In this document: piece after piece, positions 56,839 to 64,000 of the stretch
Position numbering within the stretch: the first letter of the stretch is position 1
Layout of the letters: the number at the start of each line of letters is the position of its first letter
NCBI GenBank assembly: GCA_903920435.1
Contig: CAIXMB010000189.1
Coordinates: forward strand, 1-64,000
Direction: 5' to 3'
DNA length: 64,000 nt
Source: an uncultured Actinomycetes bacterium
Lineage (GTDB): Bacteria; Actinomycetota; Actinomycetes; Actinomycetales; Microbacteriaceae
Translations under genes and position numbers: made by a program
The notes under the pieces: model-generated
Seen by the model: only the letters and a program-made list of their open reading frames with translations
What the model was told of the DNA's origin: nothing
The model's database searches: none

Positions 56839-58155
56839 TCAGGCGCAGCACGACGACGTTGAGGCATCCGTCGAGCACACCCCGGTCGCGGGCAGGACCA
56901 GCTCGACGTTCCGCGCGGCGGCGAGGTCTCCCGCGAGGTACGCGGTGATGGAGCGCACCTGCTCGTAGCCGGTGGCGAGGAGGAAGGTGGGCGCGCGGCC
57001 GTAGCTCTTCATCCCGGCGATGAAGAAGTTGGGCTCCGGATGCTCGAGTTCGGCGAATCCGTGCGGCTCGACGTTGCCGCAGCTGTGCAGGTTCGGGTCG
57101 ATCAGCGGGGCGAGCCTGACCGGCGCCTCGACGATCTCGTCCAGCGACAGCCGCATCTCGCGGAGGATGCCGAGGTCGGGCCGGAACCCGGTGGCGCCCA
57201 CGATCAGGTCGCACTGCAGGTGCTCGACGCTTCCGTTGCGCAGGCCGGCGATGTCCACGCTCTCCCCCTTCCGCGAGAGTTGGAGGATCTCGAATCCGTC
57301 GACAACGGTGATGACGCCGAAGTCGATGAGCTTGCGCACCTTGGCGCCGAGTGAAGCGCGATCGGCTAGAGCGTCGTCGTCGGCGGTGAACACCCGGGCC
57401 GCTGAGCGGTTGCGGATGACCCAGGTGACCGTGGTCTCCGGAGAGGTCTGGATGAGCGTCGCAAGGTTGATCAGGGTGTTGGCGGCGGAGTGCCCCGCGC
57501 CGACAACCACCACGTGCTTGCCCGCGAACCGGGCGCGGTCGACCCCGAGAACGTCCGGGAGGGCGTGGACCACGCGGTCGGAGACCTCGTTCAGCCCGAG
57601 CGGGTCGAGCCCGTTGGAGCCGAGGGTGTTGCCCGTGCGATAGGTGCCGGAGGCATCGATGACAGCGCGGGCTGTCACCTCGGTCACGCCACCGGCGGCG
57701 TCGGTCAGGCGCAGGACGAACGGCGTTGCCGCGCGACCGAGCGAGCGCGTGCGGTCCATACCCTCGCGGGTGACTGCGGCCACCTCGACGCCGGTGTGGA
57801 TGCGGGTCGTGATCGACTCGAGGGCGGCAAGGGGGGTGAGGTACTGCTCGACCAGTTCGCGGCCGTTGGGCGCGGCGTCCTGGTAGCGGGGCGGCGTCCA
57901 CCCCTGGGCCTCGAGAAGGCGCCGAGCGGCGGGGTCGATGAGGTGCTTCCAGGGCGAGAAGAGACGGATGTGGCCCCACGCGCGCATGCTGCTCGCGATC
58001 GAGCCCCCGGCCTCGTAGATGACGAAGTCGATGCCGCGCTCGACGAGGTTCGCCGCCGCGGCCAGCCCCACGGGGCCAGCGCCGATGATTGCCACCGGAA
58101 GGCCGTCCAGGCGCGAGTCGCGCACGACCGGGAGTGTCAGGTCGGTGAGAGTCAT
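56839..58155 (-). CDS. FAD-dependent oxidoreductase / flavin monooxygenase-like protein (ArsO-like) with Cys-containing tail
   Basis: VAIIGAGPVGLAAAANLVERGIDFVIYEAGG, VVVVGAGHSAANTLINLA, C-terminus GVCSTDASTSSCCA. Confidence 0.82.
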   Translation of the reverse strand: MTLTDLTLPVVRDSRLDGLPVAIIGAGPVGLAAAANLVERGIDFVIYEAGGSIASSMRAWGHIRLFSPWKHLIDPAARRLLEAQGWTPPRYQDAAPNGRELVEQYLTPLAALESITTRIHTGVEVAAVTREGMDRTRSLGRAATPFVLRLTDAAGGVTEVTARAVIDASGTYRTGNTLGSNGLDPLGLNEVSDRVVHALPDVLGVDRARFAGKHVVVVGAGHSAANTLINLATLIQTSPETTVTWVIRNRSAARVFTADDDALADRASLGAKVRKLIDFGVITVVDGFEILQLSRKGESVDIAGLRNGSVEHLQCDLIVGATGFRPDLGILREMRLSLDEIVEAPVRLAPLIDPNLHSCGNVEPHGFAELEHPEPNFFIAGMKSYGRAPTFLLATGYEQVRSITAYLAGDLAAARNVELVLPATGVCSTDASTSSCCA

Positions 58156-58186
58156 GGTCGCAGTATGGAGACCTATATCGATGGTT

Positions 58187-58198
58187 GTCAATATTGAC
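58187..58198. promoter_or_regulatory. Palindrome GTCAATATTGAC, candidate operator of the second ArsR
   Basis: 12-bp perfect palindrome between divergent flavoprotein and arsR. Confidence 0.65.
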
Positions 58199-58210
58199 TA
58201 TGCTCGGAGC

Positions 58211-58561
58211 ATGAGCACGATGACCCTGCTGCCCGTGATCGAGGCGACAGCCTGCTGCGCGCCGCTCACCCGTGACGCCATGACCCAGTCGCAGGCCGAC
58301 GACCTGGCGAAGTCGCTCAAGGCGATCGCCGACCCGGCACGGCTCAGGCTGATCTCGATCATCGCCGCCTCGGAGGGTCAGGAGGCGTGTGTGTGCGACC
58401 TGACCGAGCCGCTGGAGATCGGCCAGCCCACTGTCTCGCACCACCTGAAGGTGCTCACCGACGCGGGGTTCGTCACCCGCTCCAAGCGCGGCACCTGGGC
58501 CTACTACGCGCTCGTCCCCGGCGCGCTGGACTCCCTCGCCCGACTGCTCGTGACCGCCTGA
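58211..58561 (+). CDS. arsR: ArsR-family regulator
   Basis: LKAIADPARLRLISII...EACVCDLTEPLEIGQPTVSHHLKVL; Cys15-Cys16 and Cys60/Cys62. Confidence 0.9.
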   Translation: MSTMTLLPVIEATACCAPLTRDAMTQSQADDLAKSLKAIADPARLRLISIIAASEGQEACVCDLTEPLEIGQPTVSHHLKVLTDAGFVTRSKRGTWAYYALVPGALDSLARLLVTA

Positions 58562-58563
58562 GC

Positions 58564-59229
58564 ATGATCCGACGCGTCAGCGCCGAACTGATCGGCAGCG
58601 CACTGCTCGCCGCGCTCGTGATCGGCTCCGGTATCGCCGCCCAGCGCCTGTCACCCGGCGACACCGGCCTGCAGCTGCTCGAGAACGCCTTCGCCACCGC
58701 GCTCGGCCTGCCCGTACTGATCCTGATCTTCGGCCCGCTCAGCGGCGCGCACTTCAACCCGGTTGTCTCGCTTGTCGACTCGGCCAGTGGGCTCCGGTCG
58801 TGGCGCGACACGGCCGCCTACATCCCCGCACAGATCGCCGGATGCATCGCCGGCGCCGTGCTCGCCAATCTCATGTTCGGCGACCCCGCGGTCAGCATCA
58901 GCACGACCGACCGCCTCACCCCGGCGCACTTCCTCGCCGAGATCGTCGCGACGGCCGGCCTCATCCTGGTGATCTTCGTCCTCGCCCGCACCGGCCGCGC
59001 GCACCTGACTCCCGCGGCCGTAGGCGCCTACATCGGCGCCGCCTACTTCTTCACGAGCTCCGCGAGCTTCGCGAACCCCGCCATCACGATCGGCCGCATC
59101 TTCAGCGATACGTTCGCGGGGATCGCACCGGGCTCCGCGCCGGGGTTCATCGCCGCCCAACTGGTCGGAGCCGCGCTCGGGTTCCTGCTCGTGCGGTGGT
59201 TGTACCCGGCGCAGCGGGTCGCTGGCTAG
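58564..59229 (+). CDS. MIP-family aquaporin/aquaglyceroporin
   Basis: Two NPx motifs: GAHFNPVVSL and SFANPAITIGR; six-TM pattern. Confidence 0.9.
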   Translation: MIRRVSAELIGSALLAALVIGSGIAAQRLSPGDTGLQLLENAFATALGLPVLILIFGPLSGAHFNPVVSLVDSASGLRSWRDTAAYIPAQIAGCIAGAVLANLMFGDPAVSISTTDRLTPAHFLAEIVATAGLILVIFVLARTGRAHLTPAAVGAYIGAAYFFTSSASFANPAITIGRIFSDTFAGIAPGSAPGFIAAQLVGAALGFLLVRWLYPAQRVAG

Positions 59230-59873
59230 TCGGCGTCGGTCGCGAGGCCGTGCCAGATGTCGAAGGCCACTATCGAGGCCTGATCAGCCTCGCCGACGGC
59301 GAGCAGTTGTATGAGCTGGTCGTGCGCCGCGGCTGACGATTCTCCATCGCGGCTGAACCGGAGTCGCTCCGCTCGCCGCACGAGGGGATCGAACTGCTCG
59401 AGCACCGCCTCGACTGCGTGATTGCCGAGGGCGGCGACCGGCACGCAGTGGAGCTCCTCATCCGCGTCGAGGGCGGCGTTCACGTCTCCCTTCGCGACGG
59501 CCTTGGCAAAGCGTCGGTTTGCCTCCCGCATGCGATCGAGGTCGGTGATGCTGAGCTTGCCGGCCATCTGGCGCACGACCATCGCGTGCATGGCTGCGAT
59601 GACGTCGCGCGCGTCGCCCGCCGCTTTCGCGTCGATCTCGGTCACGGTCGTCGAGCGGCCGGGAATCGCCATGACGAGCCCGCTCGCACCCAACCTGAGG
59701 AGGGCTTCGCGGATGGGGGTGCGGCTGACGCCGAGCCACTCTGCCAGCTCACCGTCCTTCAGCTGCTCGCCCGGCTCGAACGTGCCGTCGACGATGGCGT
59801 CGCGGAGCCGTCGGTAGACGTCGTCGCGGAGGAGCGAACGATCCACTCCTGCGGAGCCCGAGGGGATTGGCAT
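59226..59873 (-). CDS. GntR-family (FadR/FCD-type) regulator
   Basis: VYRRLRDAIVDGTFEPGEQLKDGELAEWLGVSRTPIREALLRLGASGLV. Confidence 0.9.
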   Translation of the reverse strand: MPIPSGSAGVDRSLLRDDVYRRLRDAIVDGTFEPGEQLKDGELAEWLGVSRTPIREALLRLGASGLVMAIPGRSTTVTEIDAKAAGDARDVIAAMHAMVVRQMAGKLSITDLDRMREANRRFAKAVAKGDVNAALDADEELHCVPVAALGNHAVEAVLEQFDPLVRRAERLRFSRDGESSAAAHDQLIQLLAVGEADQASIVAFDIWHGLATDAD

Positions 59874-59886
59874 GCAATATGTTGCG
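59873..59886. promoter_or_regulatory. GntR operator candidate, copy 1: TGCAATATGTTGCG
   Basis: Shares ATGCAATATGTTGC with copy 2. Confidence 0.65.
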
Positions 59887-59941
59887 CACAAAACGCGGGT
59901 CTTGGCAAATGGATCCGGATCTGCTGGAATAACGTACTGAA

Positions 59942-59955
59942 TGCAATATGTTGCA
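59942..59955. promoter_or_regulatory. GntR operator candidate, copy 2: TGCAA-TATG-TTGCA
   Basis: 5-bp inverted repeat; 69 bp from copy 1. Confidence 0.7.
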
Positions 59956-59993
59956 CATTGGGAGTCAAACAAGTCGACTAAGAAGGGATCATC

Positions 59994-60701
59994 ATGAGCA
60001 CCATTGAAGGAATCAAGAACGTCGTGCTCGTGCATGGCGCGTTTGCCGATGGATCGGGCTGGCGCGGCGTGTACGAGAACCTGACCGGTCGCGGCTACAC
60101 CGTCGCGATCGTGCAGAACCCGCTGACCTCGTTCGAGGATGACGTCGCTGCGACGAAGCGCGTTCTGGACAAGCAGGACGGGCCGACCATCCTCGTCGGC
60201 CACTCATGGGGTGGCACGGTCATCACCGAGGCTGGGTCGCACGACAACGTGGTCGGCCTCATCTACGTCGCGGCGCTGATCCCCGACTCCGGCGAGACCT
60301 CCGGGCAGCAGTACGACGGCTTTGCCGCGACGCCCGAATTCGTCATCGATATCGACGACGAAGGATTCGGCTACCTGAACCGCGACAAGTTCACGGTCGG
60401 CTTCGCCGCCGACGCGAGCGCCGCGGACGCCGCGTTCCTCCGCGACTCGCAAGTGCCCGTCAACATGGCGGTCTTCGGCGCGGCTGTGGGCACCGCCGCG
60501 TGGCGCGACAAGCCGAGCTGGGCGGTCATCGCGACCGAGGACAACGCGTTCGACCAGGCCATGCTTCAGCACATGGCGCATCGCGCCGGTGCCGAGGTCA
60601 CCACCACGCCGGGCAGTCACGCCGTGTACCTTACTCAGCCGGGCGTCGTCTCCGACGTCATCGTGGCTGCAGCGGAGAACGCGCTCACCCGCGCGGTCTG
60701 A
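59994..60701 (+). CDS. Alpha/beta hydrolase
   Basis: VVLVHGAFADGSGWRGVYENL, LVGHSWGGTVITEAG. Confidence 0.88.
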   Translation: MSTIEGIKNVVLVHGAFADGSGWRGVYENLTGRGYTVAIVQNPLTSFEDDVAATKRVLDKQDGPTILVGHSWGGTVITEAGSHDNVVGLIYVAALIPDSGETSGQQYDGFAATPEFVIDIDDEGFGYLNRDKFTVGFAADASAADAAFLRDSQVPVNMAVFGAAVGTAAWRDKPSWAVIATEDNAFDQAMLQHMAHRAGAEVTTTPGSHAVYLTQPGVVSDVIVAAAENALTRAV

Positions 60702-60722
60702 ATCATCCCCAGAAGGAGACCC

Positions 60723-61091
60723 GTGACGCACCTGAATGACTACGACCGCTACGACTCTGCGTACCTGCCACCCGTCGTGGCCCGGTACGTCGAGACCCAG
60801 GCCGATCCCGCGCAGCGCGCGACCTTGGCCGACCTCTTCGCCGTCGGCGCCCGTGTGGTCGATGAGGGCATCGAGTACGCCGGGGTCGAGGAGATCCGCG
60901 GTTGGCTCGAGAAGAGCGCATCCGTGTACACCTACACGACCACCCCGCTGGGGCAGCGCTCGGGCGACGGTGGCCGCTGGGTGGTGCTGGTGAGGCTCGA
61001 GGGCAACTTCCCCGGCAGCGTGGTCGACCTGAGGTACCAGTTCGTCGTCGTCGACGGCGATCGGATCGGTGACCTCGTCATCGCGATCTAG
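60723..61091 (+). CDS. NTF2-like/SnoaL-like protein
   Basis: ADLFAVGARVVDEGIEYAGVEEIRGWLEKSASVYTYTTTPL. Confidence 0.7.
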   Translation: MTHLNDYDRYDSAYLPPVVARYVETQADPAQRATLADLFAVGARVVDEGIEYAGVEEIRGWLEKSASVYTYTTTPLGQRSGDGGRWVVLVRLEGNFPGSVVDLRYQFVVVDGDRIGDLVIAI

Positions 61092-61116
61092 GCGTTGACC
61101 GCGTTACGCTCACCGC

Positions 61117-61608
61117 ATGGACAAACTGGCGATTGGCGGTGGTACATCTCCGCGCCTCAAGTTCGTTCAGTCACGACCTGTTCCGCGACCCGTGAGCATC
61201 GCCTTCGGGGCGCTGGTCGCTCTCGCTGCGCTCGCTCTGGTTAATATCTTGATTCAGTGGTGGACCGTGGCAGGTGAATTCAGTGCCATGCTCGTGCTCT
61301 CGCGACTGGTCAGCCTCGGATTCCTGGCGCTCAACGTATTCATCAGCTTCGCAGTGCTCGCGGGCAGGAGCTGGGCGCGACTGCTGCTGACGCTCTTGAG
61401 CGTGGTGGGGACCGTGTACGTTGTCGTCTCGATTGTCACGTTCGACCTCCTCTCCCCGCTGGTGTACGCGGACGCGGTGCTCAGCGACGCGGCCGTGGTC
61501 CTGCTCTGGTTACCGTCCTCGAACGTGTTCTTCCGACAGGTGCGTGCAGCTCGCGCCCAGTACAGAACTGATCAGGTCGCGCTGCGACCCGGCAAGCTGA
61601 TCAGGTAG
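61117..61608 (+). CDS. Hypothetical membrane protein
   Basis: ORF with four TM stretches. Confidence 0.6.
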   Translation: MDKLAIGGGTSPRLKFVQSRPVPRPVSIAFGALVALAALALVNILIQWWTVAGEFSAMLVLSRLVSLGFLALNVFISFAVLAGRSWARLLLTLLSVVGTVYVVVSIVTFDLLSPLVYADAVLSDAAVVLLWLPSSNVFFRQVRAARAQYRTDQVALRPGKLIR

Positions 61609-61716
61609 GGGATTGTGGCGGTATAGCTCCGGGCGGCTTCGTGCCGCGCGGGTCACCGCCACCGCCGCAGCGAAGGAGATACGCCGCCGATAGGTGGGGC
61701 GAGCTACCGTGTGAGG

Positions 61717-62391
61717 ATGCGGGTACTGATCGTCGAGGACGAGGTGTTCCTCGCGGAGGCCCTGCGTGACGGCCTCCGCCTCGAGGCGATTGCCGCCGAC
61801 GTTGCTGGTGACGGCGACCTCGCCCTCGAACTCCTGGCGATAAACGACTACGACGTAGTTGTGCTGGATCGCGACATCCCGGGGCCCAACGGCGACGAGA
61901 TCGCCCGCTTCCTCTCGCGGAGCCCGACCGGCCCGCGAATCTTGATGCTGACGGCCGCAGGGCGGCTCGACGACAAGGCAGCCGGATTCGAGAGTGGCGC
62001 AGACGATTACCTGATCAAGCCCTTCGAGCTACGGGAGGTCGTCATGCGGTTGCGAGCGCTGGAGCGGCGCTCGTCGCGTGCGACCCCGCCCCAGCTCGAA
62101 GTGGGTGCTCTGCGCATCGACCCATTTCGGCGGGAGGTCTACCGCGACAATCGGTACGTCGCCCTCACTCGCAAGCAGTTCGCGGTGCTCCAGGTGCTGG
62201 CGGATGCCCGAGGTGGGGTGGTGAGTGCCGAGCAGCTGCTCGAGCGGGCGTGGGACGAGAACGCAGACCCCTTCACCAACGCTGTGCGCATCACGATCTC
62301 GGGTCTGCGCAAGCGACTCGGCGAGCCGTGGCTCATCGAGACGGTCAAGGGTGTCGGCTATCGAGTGGTGGAGGGTACGTCGGATGACTGA
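61717..62391 (+). CDS. OmpR-family response regulator
   Basis: VLIVEDEVFLAEAL, VVVLDRDIPGPNGDEI, C-terminal winged helix ending RISGLRKRLGEPWLIETVKGVGYRV-type. Confidence 0.92.
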   Translation: MRVLIVEDEVFLAEALRDGLRLEAIAADVAGDGDLALELLAINDYDVVVLDRDIPGPNGDEIARFLSRSPTGPRILMLTAAGRLDDKAAGFESGADDYLIKPFELREVVMRLRALERRSSRATPPQLEVGALRIDPFRREVYRDNRYVALTRKQFAVLQVLADARGGVVSAEQLLERAWDENADPFTNAVRITISGLRKRLGEPWLIETVKGVGYRVVEGTSDD

Positions 62392-63517
62392 GCCGGTGGG
62401 CGTGCGCCCCCGCCCGCGTGGCCCCTCCGTCCGACTGCAACTCACCCTCAGCTATGCGGCGCTGCTCGTGCTCGTGGGAGTTGCGCTGTTCGTCATCGGT
62501 ATCTTGATCCTCCGCTTCATACCCGAGGGGAACCTCGTCGTCGTGGGCGGGGCGTTCGCTCCAGGTCGCGGTGACCTCATCGAGGTGTTCGTGCGCTATT
62601 CGCTGTGGGCGCTGCTCGCGCTCGGGGTGGTCGGGCTCGGGGGCGGCTGGCTTCTTGCCGGTCGAATGCTCAGGCCGCTGACTCGGATCACGGAGGCGGC
62701 TCGGCGTGCCCGTGACGGCGCTCTCGGCTACCGCATCCGCATGCCGGGCCGCCAGAACGAACTCGCCGAACTCGCCGATACCTTCGACGCAATGCTGGGT
62801 CGGGTGCAGCAGTCGGTCGAGCAGCAGCGGCGTTTCGCCGCCAATGCCTCCCACGAACTGCGGACTCCCCACGCGATCGCGCGGACGATGCTGGAAGTCG
62901 CCCGCGCCGACCCGGACGGGCGTGACGTCGATGAAGTACTGCGTCGCCTCGCCGAGACGAACGAGCGGTCGATCGCGCTCATCGAGGCGCTGCTGACGCT
63001 GGCGGCCCTCGACCACGTCGACCTTCCCTCGACCGTCGTGGACATCGACCAACTGGTGGTCTCCGTCGTGGCGGAGGCGGAGGCGGCCGGGCCGGAGGTG
63101 ACCGTCGAGACGACCCTCCAGGGCGGCGCCGTTCGCGGTGACGCCACGCTGCTCCGGAAGCTCGTGACCAACCTCGTGCAGAACGCGGTACTCCACAACC
63201 GCTCGGACGGAACCGTCGAGCTTGCTACTACGCGGCAGCTTGGGAGCGTCACGCTCGAGGTCACCAACACCGGCGACGAGCTCGAGCAGGCGGTCGTGGA
63301 GACGCTCACGGAGCCCTTCGTGCGCGGTGCTGGTCGCGGCAGACGGCCGAGTAGCGCCGGTGGATCCGGCCTCGGGCTCGCCATCGTCTCCTCCATCGTT
63401 CGGGCTCACGGCGGCTCGTTGCACCTGGAGGCGCGCGACGGCGGGGGTCTCACCGTGCGCGCCGTGATCCCGACCGGCGTATCGCCGGCATATGCAATTC
63501 AGCCGACGGAGCGGTAA
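62384..63517 (+). CDS. Sensor histidine kinase
   Basis: HAMP-like LAGRMLRPLTRITEAARRA, ANASHELRTPHAIARTMLEVA, GGSGLGLAIV; overlaps RR stop. Confidence 0.92.
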   Translation: MTEPVGVRPRPRGPSVRLQLTLSYAALLVLVGVALFVIGILILRFIPEGNLVVVGGAFAPGRGDLIEVFVRYSLWALLALGVVGLGGGWLLAGRMLRPLTRITEAARRARDGALGYRIRMPGRQNELAELADTFDAMLGRVQQSVEQQRRFAANASHELRTPHAIARTMLEVARADPDGRDVDEVLRRLAETNERSIALIEALLTLAALDHVDLPSTVVDIDQLVVSVVAEAEAAGPEVTVETTLQGGAVRGDATLLRKLVTNLVQNAVLHNRSDGTVELATTRQLGSVTLEVTNTGDELEQAVVETLTEPFVRGAGRGRRPSSAGGSGLGLAIVSSIVRAHGGSLHLEARDGGGLTVRAVIPTGVSPAYAIQPTER

Positions 63518-63584
63518 CAGGCCGCGGGCTTTGCTTGAAGCATGACGTCGCACTCGGCGGCGCTTCGATTCAAGGAGAGCTCTC

Positions 63585-64000
63585 ATGCCCACCAGATCCC
63601 GCTTCCTCGTCGCCCTCGGGCCCGCGATCGGGGCACTCATCCTTCTAGCCGGATGCACGGTGGGCCCCACCGGCGCGTCCAGCACAGGCGCCGACACCAC
63701 CGCGGACGCGCCGGCCGGCGACGTCGCGTTCCAGGCGGCGCGCGACGCCTACGACCTCAAGCTCGCCCAGTGCCTGCGCGATGCGGGCTTCGATGTGAAG
63801 GACCCTGCGCCGGGTGAGGGCATCACAGAGACCTTTGACGGCCTCAACGACGCCGCCAGCACTTGCATGGCCGAGATCGGCGAGCCGCCGAGGGCCGATG
63901 CCAAGGTGGACGAGACCGAGATGCTCGAGGGGATGCTCGAGTGGGCCGAGTGCCTGCGAGGCCGCGGGATCGAGGTCGAAGAGCCCAAGCTGGGCCAGGC
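63585..64000 (+). CDS. Lipoprotein (runs off window end)
   Basis: Signal peptide with LLAGCTVG lipobox. Confidence 0.65.
   Translation, partial: MPTRSRFLVALGPAIGALILLAGCTVGPTGASSTGADTTADAPAGDVAFQAARDAYDLKLAQCLRDAGFDVKDPAPGEGITETFDGLNDAASTCMAEIGEPPRADAKVDETEMLEGMLEWAECLRGRGIEVEEPKLGQ

Overview
High-GC actinobacterial chromosome segment, most like Microbacteriaceae. About 70 protein genes; no tRNA, rRNA, CRISPR array or transposase recognised. Main finding (about 35.1-54.8 kb): a DosR/DevR-like dormancy (hypoxia/redox) regulon island. It is centred on a DevS-like two-GAF histidine kinase and a DevR-like LuxR-family response regulator. Nine copies or near-copies of a 15-bp box, GGGACCTTCGGCCCT, lie before its transcription units. 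These encode four universal stress proteins, phosphoketolase, a PNPOx-like protein, SDRs, BON and DUF1003 proteins, two P-type ATPases, a nitroreductase-like fusion and unknown membrane proteins. It abuts an arsenic island (54.8-59.2 kb) with an ArsR-ArsC fusion, two further ArsCs, a flavoprotein, a second ArsR and an aquaporin-type channel, but no ArsB/Acr3 pump. A matched operator, CATAGA-N6-TCTATG, occurs twice in that island. Other points: a polyphosphate kinase 2 gene broken by one in-frame TAA; an RsbQ-like hydrolase translationally coupled to a PAS-GAF-GGDEF protein; three dispersed paralogs of a small unknown family; several clear operators. All family assignments are from reading the translations; no database search was run.
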